From NCBI GenBank assembly GCA_017473015.1, contig JAFUNP010000028.1, forward strand, positions 31,396 through 95,395: a DNA stretch of 64,000 nt, given 5' to 3'. Source of the stretch: Oscillospiraceae bacterium (GTDB lineage: Bacteria; Bacillota; Clostridia; Oscillospirales; Ruminococcaceae). This document shows, one piece after another, positions 32,459-42,118 of the stretch. The translations under genes and the position numbers were made by a program. Under the pieces are notes generated by a model. The model saw only the letters and a program-made list of their open reading frames with translations, searched no databases and was not told the origin of the DNA. How positions within the stretch are numbered: the stretch's first letter is position 1; every line of letters starts with the position of its first letter.

Positions 32459-33577
32459 TTATTTTTCTTCCCAGATAGGTTCTTTCAGCAGCCAGCGGCC
32501 TGTTTCATCTTTGTAGAACAGGTCAGTGTTGTAGAATTTGTCGATAATTTTCCAGAATTCTGTTTCTGTGTAGCCGCAGAAGTTGCAGAAGTCGCGCACA
32601 GACAGTACATCCAGGTTGCCGTCGCGTTCTTTGATAACAGGGATAGCTTCTTCCCTTGTCATCATGCCGTAGCGGATGTAGCGTGCTGTGTAGTCTGTGG
32701 CAGCAGCGTGACCGAATTTAGGATATTTCAGCCAGGAGTGCACAAGGTAAGCGCGTGAGTCAATCTGGTCAAAGTTTTCAGCGTGGTGGCTGCGGTCCCA
32801 TTCATGTGTCAGGTCGTGGAAACCGCGGGATTTGGCCAGCATATAGTTTTTGTAGCTGTTCCATGGCAGGAAGTAGGACATATACATAGGGTCCAGGCGC
32901 GCAAGGTCTTCAGCTGCAGGGGCTTTTGTAAGCGCCAGTGCAGCAGGGTCGATACCCAGAGCCAGCAGTTCGTCTTCGTCCATACCGGAAGCAACACCGT
33001 TTTCAATCTGACCGCGTGCAGAGTATGTTTCTTCGTCAGCATTGCCACCGTATTCATAGCTTACGTTTTCGCCGTAAACCAGCAGCATTGTGTTGAATTT
33101 CAGTGCCATGTGCAGTGGAAATGTGTAGATATGACGGTCCAGATACCATGTTGGTTTGCCGTAGTTTTCAAACATATAGCGCATCAGGATTTTCTGTGTG
33201 CGGATATCAGGTTTGCAGCTGATAATAGGGCAGCCAAATTCTTCGCTGATGTTCTTCAGGTTGTGTTTGCCTGCTTCTGTCATAGGGAAGTTGTCTTCCA
33301 CAGAGAACAGGATAGGAGTCATTTTCATAACTTCCTTCATAATATATACCTGGAAATGACTGTCTTTGCCGCCGGAAACAGCGATAGCACAGTCATACTG
33401 ACCAGGGCCGTTACAGCCGCGGTATTTGTCACACAGGGCTTCAAATTCTTTCCAGCGTGCGTCCCAGTCTATATTTTTGCGGTTTTCGTAGTGAGTACAT
33501 GCACTGCATACACCGTTTTCATCAAAAGTAATGCCCGGGCGTGTGTCCGGCATGGTACATTTTTTACAGTATTTCAT
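32459..33577 (-). CDS. N-acetyl sugar amidotransferase (WbpG/PseA-like)
   Basis: 372 residues. An N-terminal zinc-type motif CKKCTMPDTRPGI...CSAC (C4, C7, C23, C26) precedes a PP-loop ATP pyrophosphatase motif, AVSGGKDSHF (about 66-75). The C-terminal half has YGMMTREEAIPVIKERDG and FCNFCGYTETEFWKIIDKF. These match the N-acetyl sugar amidotransferase family that turns an acetamido into an acetamidino group on surface sugars. Family members usually need glutaminase (HisH-like) and HisF-like partners, none of which is next to it. It is outside the exporter cluster, 3.3 kb from its nearest gene. Confidence 0.85.
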   Translation of the reverse strand: MKYCKKCTMPDTRPGITFDENGVCSACTHYENRKNIDWDARWKEFEALCDKYRGCNGPGQYDCAIAVSGGKDSHFQVYIMKEVMKMTPILFSVEDNFPMTEAGKHNLKNISEEFGCPIISCKPDIRTQKILMRYMFENYGKPTWYLDRHIYTFPLHMALKFNTMLLVYGENVSYEYGGNADEETYSARGQIENGVASGMDEDELLALGIDPAALALTKAPAAEDLARLDPMYMSYFLPWNSYKNYMLAKSRGFHDLTHEWDRSHHAENFDQIDSRAYLVHSWLKYPKFGHAAATDYTARYIRYGMMTREEAIPVIKERDGNLDVLSVRDFCNFCGYTETEFWKIIDKFYNTDLFYKDETGRWLLKEPIWEEK

Positions 33578-33721
33578 GGGGTTTCACTCCTTGAATTTTT
33601 AATCATAAATCTTTTACAGATTTACTTTACTATTATACCATATATTTTTCAAGTGTGTATACAAAATATTTACAAAATGATATAATATTGGTAACAAATA
33701 AAGGATATATGAAGAATAATT

Positions 33722-34000
33722 ATGGATAAATATATTTTGCCGGCACTGCTGGTGACAAATCTGGCTGCCTTTATGGCTTTTGGCATAGACAAGCTCAAGG
33801 CGCGAAAAGACCGCTGGCGAATACCGGAAAAGACCCTGTTGATGATGGGACTGTGCTTTGGCGGCATAGGACAGCTGGTGGGAATGCGAGTGTTCCGCCA
33901 CAAGACAAAGAAATGGTATTTTGTTGTCAGTGGTGTGGTATTTTCAATTATACAGATTGCAATTTTAGTATTATATTATACTAAATGGAAAATAATGTAA
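33722..34000 (+). CDS. DUF1294 small membrane protein
   Basis: 92 residues, two to three transmembrane helices. AFGIDKLKARKDRWRIPEKTLL (about 19-40), GGIGQLVGMRVFRHKTKKWYF (about 47-67) are the DUF1294 signature. The family often appears fused to cold-shock domains, but here it stands alone. A TATAAT lies about 40 bases upstream; the ribosome binding site is weak (AAGGATAT). Function unknown. Confidence 0.85.
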   Translation: MDKYILPALLVTNLAAFMAFGIDKLKARKDRWRIPEKTLLMMGLCFGGIGQLVGMRVFRHKTKKWYFVVSGVVFSIIQIAILVLYYTKWKIM

Positions 34001-34011
34001 ACTAAAATCCT

Positions 34012-34040
34012 TTGACAGTAGGTACAATATTGTATATACT
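34012..34040 (+). promoter_or_regulatory. Strong promoter of the HerA-like ATPase gene
   Basis: Consensus TTGACA (34012-34017), 17 bp spacer, TATACT (34035-34040), 44 bases before the start codon. Confidence 0.75.
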
Positions 34041-34083
34041 GAAAACAGGTAAAAACGAAATAAAATACACGGAGGATTTTTTA

Positions 34084-35802
34084 ATGTATACTGACGGTAA
34101 ACTGTTAATCGCGAAAGGCGACAAACCGCTGTATCTGCTGCCTGACAAGGCCAACCGCCACGGCCTGATAGCCGGTGCTACAGGCACAGGTAAAACAACC
34201 ACACTGAAGGTAATGGCAGAAAGTTTTGCTGCCATGGGTGTACCTGTTTTCCTGGCTGACATCAAAGGTGACCTGGCAGGCATGGCCAAAATGGGTGAAG
34301 GCAAGGAATGGGTAAAAAACAGCGTGGAAAAGCTGGAACTGGAAGGCTTTAACTACACACAGTTTCCTACCAGGCTGTGGGATGTATTCGGTAAAATGGG
34401 ACACCCTGTAAGAACAACAATGACAGAAATCGGCCCTATGATGCTGGCCAGAATTCTGGACCTGAATGAAACACAGACAGGTATTCTCAACATCACATTC
34501 AGAGTGGCTGACGAAAACGGTCTGTTGCTGCTGGACATCAAAGACCTGCGCGCTATGCTGCAGTATGTAAGCCAGAACGCAAAAGAGCTGAGCCTGGAAT
34601 ATGGCAACATCACACCACAGAGTGTAAGCGCAATTCTGCGCAGCCTGCTGACACTGGAAGATGCCGGCGGCGATAAATTCTTCGGTGAACCTGCATTTGA
34701 TGTAAGAGACTGGATGCAGACAAGCTACGACGGCAAAGGCTTTATCAATATCCTTCACTGTGTGGAACTGTTCCAGAGCCCTGTGCTGTATTCCACATTT
34801 ATGCTGTGGTTGCTGAGCGAGCTGTATGAAATCATGCCGGAAGTAGGCGACCTGGACAAACCAAAAATGGTGTTCTTCTTTGATGAAGCACATCTGCTGT
34901 TTGACGATGCGCCAAAAGCACTGCTGCAGAAAATCGAACAGGTGGTAAGACTTATCCGCTCCAAAGGCGTGGGCGTATACTTTATCACACAGAGCCCTAC
35001 AGATATTCCTGACTCTATCCTGGGCCAGCTGGGCAACCGTGTGCAGCATGCACTGCGTGCATATACACCGGCAGAAATCAAAAAGGTAAAAGCTGCTGCT
35101 GAAACATTCAGAGCCAACCCTGCATTTGACACAACAGAGGTTATCACAAATCTGGCCACAGGTCAGGCACTGATTTCTTTCCTGGACGAAGACGGCGCAC
35201 CTGGTATGGTGGAAATTGCGCAGGTACTGCCACCACAGAGCTACACAGGCACACTGTCTGATGAAGAAAGACAGACATTTATGGCCAACAGCGGCATGGG
35301 CGGCAAATACAATACAGAAGTGGACAGAGAATCTGCATACGAAATTCTGCTGCGGGTAGCTGAAGAAGCACTGGCCATGCAGGAAGAAAAGAAACGCCTG
35401 GCAGAAGAGGCCAAAGCAGCTGAAAAACGGGCAAAAGAGGCTGAAAAAGAAGCCGAAAGAGCCGCAAAAGAAGCTGCCAAGGAAGAAGCTGCCCGTCTGA
35501 AAGCTGAAGAAAAGGCCGAAGCCGCAAGACTGAAAGCTCTGGAGAAAGAAGAAAAAGCCAGACTGAAGGCTGAAGAAAAAGAAGAACGGGCAAGAAAGAA
35601 AAAGATGGAGCAGATTGCCACAAATGCTGCAAAGAGCATGACAACCAGCATTGTGAACAGCACCCTGAAACGCAAAGCCGGCAAAAACCGGTCAGTGGCA
35701 GAAAAAGCACTGACAGCTGCATTCAACAGTGCCGTTGGCAATGTAAGCAGACAGGCTACAGGCAGCCTTGTGAGAGGCCTGCTGGGTACCCTGCTGAAAT
35801 AA
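34084..35802 (+). CDS. HerA-like/DUF853 ATPase (YjgR type)
   Basis: 572 residues from ATG at 34084 (ACGGAGGA upstream). Walker A GATGTGKTT (about 31-39), IKGDLAGMAK following, Walker B MVFFFDEAHLLF (about 263-274), then KGVGVYFITQSPTDIP (about 295-310) and the arginine-finger region LGNRVQHALRAYTPAE. This is the bacterial HerA-like helicase/DUF853 family. From about 430 to 515 runs a very Ala/Glu/Lys/Arg-rich coiled coil (AEEAKAAEKRAKEAEKEAER...), then a basic C-terminal domain. Probably a hexameric DNA-translocating ATPase. Biological role unknown; no NurA nuclease is adjacent. Confidence 0.88.
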   Translation: MYTDGKLLIAKGDKPLYLLPDKANRHGLIAGATGTGKTTTLKVMAESFAAMGVPVFLADIKGDLAGMAKMGEGKEWVKNSVEKLELEGFNYTQFPTRLWDVFGKMGHPVRTTMTEIGPMMLARILDLNETQTGILNITFRVADENGLLLLDIKDLRAMLQYVSQNAKELSLEYGNITPQSVSAILRSLLTLEDAGGDKFFGEPAFDVRDWMQTSYDGKGFINILHCVELFQSPVLYSTFMLWLLSELYEIMPEVGDLDKPKMVFFFDEAHLLFDDAPKALLQKIEQVVRLIRSKGVGVYFITQSPTDIPDSILGQLGNRVQHALRAYTPAEIKKVKAAAETFRANPAFDTTEVITNLATGQALISFLDEDGAPGMVEIAQVLPPQSYTGTLSDEERQTFMANSGMGGKYNTEVDRESAYEILLRVAEEALAMQEEKKRLAEEAKAAEKRAKEAEKEAERAAKEAAKEEAARLKAEEKAEAARLKALEKEEKARLKAEEKEERARKKKMEQIATNAAKSMTTSIVNSTLKRKAGKNRSVAEKALTAAFNSAVGNVSRQATGSLVRGLLGTLLK

Positions 35803-35822
35803 TTACATAGCAAATACCGATT

Positions 35823-35851
35823 AAAGAGGACGAATAAACCGTCCTCTTTTT
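35823..35851 (+). terminator. Terminator of the HerA-like gene
   Basis: AAAGAGGACG/CGTCCTCTTT stem followed by TTTG. Confidence 0.85.
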
Positions 35852-36058
35852 GTGTGTTACGCAATATAAACAAGACAGGAAAACCCACACAAAAATGTCT
35901 ATTCCCGGAAAGGCGCCCATTGTGGAAGACTGACTGTTCGCTATAACAATTTTTACGTTCACAAAATTTTCAGTTTTATTCACAAATGGTTTATATTTTT
36001 TTCTCTTTTATTTCATAGTTTTATAGTAAGATATAACTGAACAGAAAAGGTGGTAAGT

Positions 36059-36526
36059 ATGCTGGATTTTGTAGAGATAAACAAGGACAATATTCACTGG
36101 TACTGTAAATTTGAAAAGATTTTTGAAGAAGAACTGAATATATTTCAGTCCAGAATATACCCCCATAACAGCGATTTTTTCGTACCGCTGATAGAGAAGG
36201 GATTGCTGAAATGGAGCTATCTGTTTTACGGCGGGAAAATAATAGGTGCAATATGGCTGGAAAAGGAACACACCTGCCTGCGCACAGCAAAGCTGGGCAT
36301 ATTTATCGCTGACAAGGAAATGAGAAACAAGGGTATCGGAACAAAAGCCATAAGCCGATATATAAATGAAAACAGGAAAGCCATGAAGCTGACGGAAGTA
36401 ACGCTGAATGTGCGCACTGAAAATATCCGCGCCATCAGGTGCTATGAAAAATGCGGTTTCGTATGTGAGCAGAGGTACGAAAAAGCAAATGGCACCAGGG
36501 TGATGAGTATGATAAAATCCTTATAG
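36059..36526 (+). CDS. GNAT N-acetyltransferase
   Basis: 155 residues from ATG at 36059, with AAGGTGG upstream. Classical GNAT order: an N-terminal variable part, beta strands with GAIWLEKEH, acetyl-CoA loop DKEMRNKGIGTKAISRYI (R/QxxGxG/A, about 83-100), and the C-terminal NVRTENIRAIRCYEKCGFVCEQRYEK (about 118-143). Typical of the RimJ/RimL-like subfamily. Substrate unknown. Single gene with its own terminator. Confidence 0.87.
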   Translation: MLDFVEINKDNIHWYCKFEKIFEEELNIFQSRIYPHNSDFFVPLIEKGLLKWSYLFYGGKIIGAIWLEKEHTCLRTAKLGIFIADKEMRNKGIGTKAISRYINENRKAMKLTEVTLNVRTENIRAIRCYEKCGFVCEQRYEKANGTRVMSMIKSL

Positions 36527-36533
36527 TATTAAA

Positions 36534-36566
36534 GAAAAGAGCGTATCCCATTGATACGCTCTTTTC
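36534..36566. terminator. Bidirectional terminator between GNAT and cysS
   Basis: AAAAGAGCGTATC-ccatt-GATACGCTCTTTT, a 13-bp stem with A- and T-runs on both sides. Confidence 0.9.
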
Positions 36567-36616
36567 TTTTCGTTATACGAAAGCGATGGTCAGGCATATA
36601 TGCCCGGAACGCTGTT

Positions 36617-38008
36617 TTATTTTTTCAGAATCTGTGGGCCCTGTGGTGTGTCTTTTACAATGTAGCCCAGCTCTGCCAGCTCGTCACGAATCTGGTCAGC
36701 TCTTGCCCAGTTTTTGGATTTTCTTACTTCTGTTCTTTCTGCCACCAGATCTTTTACCTGCTGTGGAATTTCGTCTGTTTTTCTGTTGTACAGCAGACCC
36801 AGAACACCGGCCAGTTCATCAAAGATACCTGCTGTGTAGGCCAGAGTTTCTTTTGTCTGTTTGTCGCCTGTTGTGTTGATGGCTGTAACCAGTTCAAACA
36901 GTTTGGACAGTGCGTCAGCTGTGTTCAGGTCGTCATCCATAACAGCGATAAATTCTTCTTTCAGTCTGTCAGCAACAGCTTTCAGCTCTGTTTCTGTACC
37001 TGTGGAGTTGGCAGCAAGGAATTCCAGATGTTCACGTGCTGTGTACATACGTTCCAGAGAAGATTTGGCCTGCTCCATAACTTCGCGTGTGAAGTTCAGA
37101 GGTGAACGGTAGTGGGCTGTCAGCAGGAAATAGCGGATAGGTTCGTAACCAAACTGGTCAGAAATATCGCGCACTGTAAAGAAGTTGTTGAGAGATTTGG
37201 ACATTTTCTGGTTGTCAACATTGATGTAGCCGTTGTGCATCCAGTAGCGTGCAAATTCTTTGTCAGAAGCACATTCGCTCTGTGCGATTTCATTTTCGTG
37301 GTGTGGGAAAATCAGGTCCTGACCGCCGCAATGCAGGTCAATAGTTTCGCCCAGGTGTTTGCGGCTCATGGCAGAACATTCAATATGCCAGCCTGGTCTG
37401 CCTTCGGAGAATGGGCTGTGCCAGTGTGGTTCGCCAGGTTTTGCAGCTTTCCACAGAGCAAAGTCTGCAGCAGCTTCCTTGGTTTCGTCCACACCGATTC
37501 TTGCGCCGGCTTCCAGTTCTTCCATTGGCTGGTGGCTCAGTTTGCCATAGTCTTTAAAGGAATGCACACGGAAGTAAACGTCACCGTTTTCCACTTTGTA
37601 AGCATGGCGTTTTTCAATCAGTGTTTCAACTATATCAATGATTTCAGGGATATGGTCAGAAACTCTTGGTCTCACATCAGCAAAACGAACATTCAGACCC
37701 TGCAGGTCATGATAGTATTCGTTTTCATATTTTCTGGCCACTTCTTCAAAAGTGATGCCTTCTTCGATGGAGCGTTTGATGATTTTGTCATCAATATCTG
37801 TAATGTTGGATACATAAGTAACTTTGTTGCCTTTGTATTCCAGGTAGCGGCGCAGGGTATCAAAAACTACTGCAGGGCGTGCGTTGCCGATATGGATGTA
37901 GTTGTAAACTGTAGGACCGCAAACATAGATTTTGTATTCGCCTTCCTTGATAGGTATGAATTCTTCTTTCTTTCTTGTGAGAGTGTTGAAAACATTCATG
38001 TGTTTCAT
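36617..38008 (-). CDS. cysS: Cysteinyl-tRNA synthetase
   Basis: 463 residues from ATG at 38008 (AAAGGA upstream). Class I synthetase: zinc-binding VCGPTVYNYIHIGNARP (about 27-43, with the HIGH-like HIGN), HCGGQDLIFPHHENEIAQSE (about 224-243) with further zinc ligands, and KMSKS (about 268-272). A DALR-type domain and a C-terminal extension ending in DTPQGPQILKK follow. It charges tRNA-Cys. The long leader carries a T-box with a Cys specifier, so expression should rise when uncharged tRNA-Cys accumulates. Frames extending upstream run through the T-box and are not translated. Confidence 0.97.
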   Translation of the reverse strand: MKHMNVFNTLTRKKEEFIPIKEGEYKIYVCGPTVYNYIHIGNARPAVVFDTLRRYLEYKGNKVTYVSNITDIDDKIIKRSIEEGITFEEVARKYENEYYHDLQGLNVRFADVRPRVSDHIPEIIDIVETLIEKRHAYKVENGDVYFRVHSFKDYGKLSHQPMEELEAGARIGVDETKEAAADFALWKAAKPGEPHWHSPFSEGRPGWHIECSAMSRKHLGETIDLHCGGQDLIFPHHENEIAQSECASDKEFARYWMHNGYINVDNQKMSKSLNNFFTVRDISDQFGYEPIRYFLLTAHYRSPLNFTREVMEQAKSSLERMYTAREHLEFLAANSTGTETELKAVADRLKEEFIAVMDDDLNTADALSKLFELVTAINTTGDKQTKETLAYTAGIFDELAGVLGLLYNRKTDEIPQQVKDLVAERTEVRKSKNWARADQIRDELAELGYIVKDTPQGPQILKK

Positions 38009-38079
38009 AGAATGATGTCCTTTCCGGCTGCTGGGAGCCTGTGAATAATTTTTAAACCAAAGACCGGTAATATATAAAC

Positions 38080-38330
38080 AAAAACCGCCCCATCTGCCCC
38101 TACAGGCAAACGAAGGCGGTACAAATAACCACGGTTCCACTTCGATTTATATCTTGTGAGTCATATAACGGTGACACCCGTGCACAGCTACTGTAGTTCG
38201 CCGTGCCTGCTTTCAAGGGCATTCGCCGGTTTATTGCGTCTAAGGTGCTTTCAGCGGGTCACACCTATTCTCTGTCAGAATTTTACGCCGGGTACTGGTC
38301 TTGATACAAACGCATTTTCTTTATTCAACA
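38080..38330 (-). promoter_or_regulatory. T-box riboswitch leader of cysS (Cys specifier)
   Basis: The T-box sequence TGGAACCGTGG is at 38139-38129 on the minus strand. The terminator GACC-free stem ACCGCC (38120-38115)/GGCGGT (38089-38084) with T5 follows. Upstream, Stem I shows the loop E pair: AGTA before CCCGG (about 38295-38285), and CCGG-CGAA (about 38229-38222). The triplet right after GAA is TGC (38221-38219), a cysteine codon. Together these define a class I T-box that senses uncharged tRNA-Cys and prevents termination. Confidence 0.92.
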
Positions 38331-38336
38331 ATGTTA

Positions 38337-38365
38337 ATAATATCACATACCGTATATTTTTTCAA
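38337..38365 (-). promoter_or_regulatory. Promoter of the T-box-cysS transcript
   Basis: On the minus strand TTGAAA (38365-38360), 17 bp spacer and TATTAT (38342-38337), just upstream of Stem I. Confidence 0.6.
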
Positions 38366-38416
38366 GTATGTAATTCTTATGAGTACATTGTACCATTAAG
38401 GAATTATAATGTCAAG

Positions 38417-38995
38417 TTATTTGGCATTTTTAATAAGGTCGATGTTAGGCAGGATATACTGCATACCGGACACAACTGTCAGCACAGCCATAATCCACAT
38501 CAGCACATTTGTAACCATTGCCATTGTGTCAAATGTAGCCTGTGGGATTGTGTCCATATACAGCAGTGCCAGTGCCAGAAGGCCCAGCATGCTGGCAACC
38601 ATCTGAAGCACAGTTTTGGCTTTGCCCATCATGCCGGCACCGATAACCTTGCTGCCTTTAGGGTTGGCAGCAGCGATAAGTCTTATACCGCTCACTGCAA
38701 ATTCTCTGGCCAGAACGATGCAGATAACCACTTCATGACACATACCGTTGAGACAGAGGTAAATCAGGGCCACAGTTGTCAGCAGTTTGTCTGCCAGAGG
38801 GTCCATAAATTTGCCGAAGTCAGTAACCATATTATATTTTCTTGCTATGCTGCCGTCCAGAAAATCTGTAAAGGAAGCCGCTGCAAAAACTATCAGTGCA
38901 ATCAGGTAGCTGTACTGGTTTTCTATGTACATAAACACCATAAATACAGGCACCAGAGCAAAACGCAGCAGTGTAAGTTTATTAGGTAAATTCAT
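38417..38995 (-). CDS. pgsA: CDP-diacylglycerol-glycerol-3-phosphate 3-phosphatidyltransferase
   Basis: 192 residues with about four to five transmembrane helices. The CDP-alcohol phosphotransferase motif is complete: DFLDGSIARKYNMVTDFGKFMDPLADK (DGx2ARx8Gx3Dx3D, about 43-69). It makes phosphatidylglycerol phosphate, the precursor of phosphatidylglycerol. It follows rimO after 35 bases in the recA-recX-rimO-pgsA run, an order seen in other Clostridia. Confidence 0.94.
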   Translation of the reverse strand: MNLPNKLTLLRFALVPVFMVFMYIENQYSYLIALIVFAAASFTDFLDGSIARKYNMVTDFGKFMDPLADKLLTTVALIYLCLNGMCHEVVICIVLAREFAVSGIRLIAAANPKGSKVIGAGMMGKAKTVLQMVASMLGLLALALLYMDTIPQATFDTMAMVTNVLMWIMAVLTVVSGMQYILPNIDLIKNAK

Positions 38996-39030
38996 AATTT
39001 TCTCCTTGATACATCATATTAGGAATATGA

Positions 39031-40350
39031 TTAATCCACTACTTCACCGTACAGGTCGTAAATGTCACTTTCTGTTACGAGAACTGTGTAGATTTCGCCG
39101 ATAAGCAGGCCTGCTTCTGCCGGAACATATACTTCGCCGTCAATTTCAGGGGCATCGTAAACAGAACGGCATACAAACAGTTCGTTTTCTTCATCGTAAT
39201 CATCAACGATTACATCGATTTCCCTGCCAATCATGGCAGCCTGTTTTTCAGCCATAATGCCTGTCTGCAGCTGCATAATGGCATCGGCGCGCTGCTGGCG
39301 GATTTCTACCGGCATCTGTTCCATTTTTGCAGCCTTTGTACCTTCTTCCTCACTGTATGCAAAGCAGCCCAGTCTTTCCAGATGGATTTCCTTTACAAAA
39401 TCATACAGCTGGTTGAATTCTTCTTCTGTTTCACCGGGATAACCTGTGATAATGCTGGTGCGGATTGTGATGTCCGGCACTGCTGCACGCAGACGGCTGA
39501 TGGCAGACATGATGATGTCTGTACCGCCCTGACGGTTCATGCTTTTCAGCACACGGTCATTGATGTGCTGGATAGGCAGGTCCAGATAGTGCAGAACTTT
39601 AGGATTTGTGGCGATTACTTCAATCACATCGTCGCCCAGTCTTTCAGGGTAGGCATACATCAGCCTTATCCACTGGATGCCGTCGATTTTGCTGATTTCT
39701 GTAACCAATTCTGCCAGTTTGTTTTCCTTGTAAATATCTTCGCCGTAGCGTGTGATGTCCTGTGCCACAACGATGATTTCCTTTACACCTTCTTCTGCCA
39801 GCCATTTTGCTTCTTCGATACAGCTTTCCATAGGGCGGCTGCGGTGCGGACCGCGGATAAGCGGAATTGCACAGTAGTAACAGCCGTTGGAGCAGCCTTC
39901 TGCGATTTTCAGATAAGCGTAGTGGCGTGGTGTGGAGATGATTCTTTTCTTTGTGATGTCCAGATTTGTTTTAGGGCCGTAGAAGGACAGTTTTTCGCCT
40001 TTTACAACTCTTTCCATTGTTTCCAGGATTTTGTCGTGGGAGCCAATGCCGATAACAGCGTCCACTTCCGGAATATCTTCCATGATTTCGTCTTTGTAAC
40101 GCTGGGCAAGACAGCCTGTAACAATGATTTTCAGGTCTGGATTTTCCATACGGGCACCAACAGCGTTGAAGATGTTTTCGATTGCTTCTTCCTTTGCGCT
40201 GGTGATAAAACCACAGGTGTTGATAAGGCACACATCAGCCTCTGTCATATCGGCAGTGGTGCTGTGGCCTGCTTTCAGCAGGCTGTGGGCAATAATATCG
40301 CTGTCCACCTGGTTTTTAGGACAGCCCAGGGAAACTAATGTAACTTTCAT
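39031..40350 (-). CDS. rimO: Ribosomal protein S12 methylthiotransferase RimO
   Basis: 439 residues. The N-terminal MTTase domain begins VTLVSLGCPKNQVDSD (Cys10 and later INTCGF and GCLAQRY cysteines bind the auxiliary cluster). The radical-SAM motif is CSNGCYYCAIP (about 152-162, CxxxCxxC). A C-terminal TRAM domain follows (about 375-439). SLGCPKNQVDSD distinguishes RimO from MiaB. It methylthiolates Asp89 of ribosomal protein S12. Its ATG follows the recX stop without a gap. Confidence 0.96.
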   Translation of the reverse strand: MKVTLVSLGCPKNQVDSDIIAHSLLKAGHSTTADMTEADVCLINTCGFITSAKEEAIENIFNAVGARMENPDLKIIVTGCLAQRYKDEIMEDIPEVDAVIGIGSHDKILETMERVVKGEKLSFYGPKTNLDITKKRIISTPRHYAYLKIAEGCSNGCYYCAIPLIRGPHRSRPMESCIEEAKWLAEEGVKEIIVVAQDITRYGEDIYKENKLAELVTEISKIDGIQWIRLMYAYPERLGDDVIEVIATNPKVLHYLDLPIQHINDRVLKSMNRQGGTDIIMSAISRLRAAVPDITIRTSIITGYPGETEEEFNQLYDFVKEIHLERLGCFAYSEEEGTKAAKMEQMPVEIRQQRADAIMQLQTGIMAEKQAAMIGREIDVIVDDYDEENELFVCRSVYDAPEIDGEVYVPAEAGLLIGEIYTVLVTESDIYDLYGEVVD

Positions 40351-40974
40351 TTAATACTCCTGTAAATCTATGTCTAAATTATCCATTGCTTGCTTTATTT
40401 CGCGGTACCTGAAGCCCTTTCGGAGAAGTGATGCCATCACCTTCTCAGGCTGTGACAGCTTGGAGCTGTATTTTGTCTGCAAAAGGTGAAGGATTTCTTC
40501 TGTCTGGTCTTCCGGTCCAAAATTTAATAATACACTGTCGATAATGTCTTTGTCAACTCCGAGAGAGGCAAGTTTTGCCCTGATTGCGGAAAAAGACTGT
40601 TTTTTTACTGTCAGCAGATACTCTGCTTTCAGCTGAGCAAAGGTGTGGTCGTCCACCAGTTCCAGTTCTTCCATTTTTGCCACGGCATAGCGTGCTGTTT
40701 CGCTGTCAAAGTAACGGCACAGTTTGGTGTACAATTCTTTCTTGGAGTGCATTCGGGCAGACAGGTAGGTGTAACACTTATCCACTGCCTTTGCATTTGC
40801 GCTCTGTTTTGAAATGCAACTAAGCTCTTGCTGTGAAAAACAAGAGCCTGTGTGTATATTATTCTGATATAAAACCACATCATCCACAGAAAACAGGAAC
40901 TCATCCCCTGCAAAAAGGGCATTGTAGCCCTTTTTGGTGCGGGTGATATCGGTTATAGTGACATTATTCAACAT
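40351..40974 (-). CDS. recX: Regulatory protein RecX
   Basis: 207 residues. Three-helix repeats typical of RecX are visible: [23 protein letters not shown] (about 66-88), [17 protein letters not shown] (about 103-119) and [20 protein letters not shown] (about 184-203). It binds and modulates RecA filaments. It overlaps the 3' end of recA by 11 bases, the usual coupling, so RecX is made in proportion to RecA. Confidence 0.92.
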   Translation of the reverse strand: MLNNVTITDITRTKKGYNALFAGDEFLFSVDDVVLYQNNIHTGSCFSQQELSCISKQSANAKAVDKCYTYLSARMHSKKELYTKLCRYFDSETARYAVAKMEELELVDDHTFAQLKAEYLLTVKKQSFSAIRAKLASLGVDKDIIDSVLLNFGPEDQTEEILHLLQTKYSSKLSQPEKVMASLLRKGFRYREIKQAMDNLDIDLQEY

Positions 40975-42118
40975 CGATGTCTATATTTGCATTTCTGCGC
41001 TTTGTCACAGGTTTTTCAGCAGGCTGTTCGCCTTCCCGGGCAGGTGCGGCAGGTGCAGGTGCTGCTGCTGTATTCACAATAGTTTTGCCTTTTTTCTTTT
41101 CAGGTGCAAGTGGGTTGTAGCCTTCTGCTCTGGCTTTTTCCATGGCGACAAAAACTTTGTCTTCCACTTCTTTTGCCAGTGCAGGATTTGCTTTGAAATA
41201 TTCTTTGGCGTTATCGCGCCCCTGTCCCAGACGGATGTCGCCATAGCTGAACCATGCGCCGGATTTATTCACAATGCCCAGTTTAACAGCAATGTCAACA
41301 ATTTCGCCCATTTTGGAAATACCCTGACCGAACATGATATCAAATTCTGCTTCTTTGAAAGGAGGAGCAACTTTGTTTTTAACAACCTTTGCTCTGGTGC
41401 GGTTACCGATAACCTCTGTGCCAACTTTGATGGCTTCCACACGGCGCACATCGATACGCACAGAAGAGTAGTATTTCAAGGCACGGCCGCCTGTGGTTGT
41501 TTCAGGGTTGCCGTACATAACACCGATTTTTTCACGGAGCTGGTTGATGAAGATAACGATTGTATTTGTTTTGCCGATAACGGAAGTGAGCTTTCTCATA
41601 CCCTGGCTCATCAGACGGGCCTGCAGACCAACATGACTGTCACCCATTTCGCCTTCGATTTCGGCTTTTGTAGTCATAGCGGCTACAGAGTCCACTACAA
41701 CTATATCGATAGCGCCGGAGCGCACCAGTGCTTCACAGATTTCCAGAGCCTGTTCACCTGTGTCCGGCTGGGAAACCAGCAGGGAATCAATATCCACTCC
41801 CAATGCCTGTGCATAAACAGGGTCCAGAGCGTGCTCAACGTCGATAAATGCAGCGTTGCCGCCTGTTTTCTGTGCCTCAGCCACAGCGTGGAGAGCCAGA
41901 GTGGTTTTACCGCTGGATTCAGGTCCGTAGATTTCTACAATACGGCCGCGTGGCAGACCGCCGATACCCAGGGCAAGGTCCAGTGAAAGTGAGCCTGTGG
42001 AAATTTTGTCCACATTCATTGTTACATTTTCGCCCAGGCGCATGATAGCACCTTTGCCGAACTGTTTTTCTATGTTAGCCAGCGCTGTCCGCAGGGCCTT
42101 TTCTTTATCTGTTGCCAT
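40964..42118 (-). CDS. recA: Recombinase RecA
   Basis: 384 residues. Walker [10 protein letters not shown] (about 65-73), Walker [36 protein letters not shown] region, loop L1 [14 protein letters not shown], loop L2 [22 protein letters not shown] (about 202-223), and a C-terminal extension rich in Ala/Pro/Glu with a basic [10 protein letters not shown] end. Central homologous-recombination and SOS coprotease protein. Its leader has no sequence of the form GAACnnnnGTTC, so classical Gram-positive LexA control is not evident. A CAACTG-a-CAGTTG palindrome (42159-42171) is present instead. Confidence 0.97.
   Translation of the reverse strand: MATDKEKALRTALANIEKQFGKGAIMRLGENVTMNVDKISTGSLSLDLALGIGGLPRGRIVEIYGPESSGKTTLALHAVAEAQKTGGNAAFIDVEHALDPVYAQALGVDIDSLLVSQPDTGEQALEICEALVRSGAIDIVVVDSVAAMTTKAEIEGEMGDSHVGLQARLMSQGMRKLTSVIGKTNTIVIFINQLREKIGVMYGNPETTTGGRALKYYSSVRIDVRRVEAIKVGTEVIGNRTRAKVVKNKVAPPFKEAEFDIMFGQGISKMGEIVDIAVKLGIVNKSGAWFSYGDIRLGQGRDNAKEYFKANPALAKEVEDKVFVAMEKARAEGYNPLAPEKKKGKTIVNTAAAPAPAAPAREGEQPAEKPVTKRRNANIDIDVE

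Noticed and set aside
32118..33577. Single operon of amidotransferase and TSCPD gene
   Set aside because: A stable hairpin (32425-32448) lies between them. Partial read-through remains possible.
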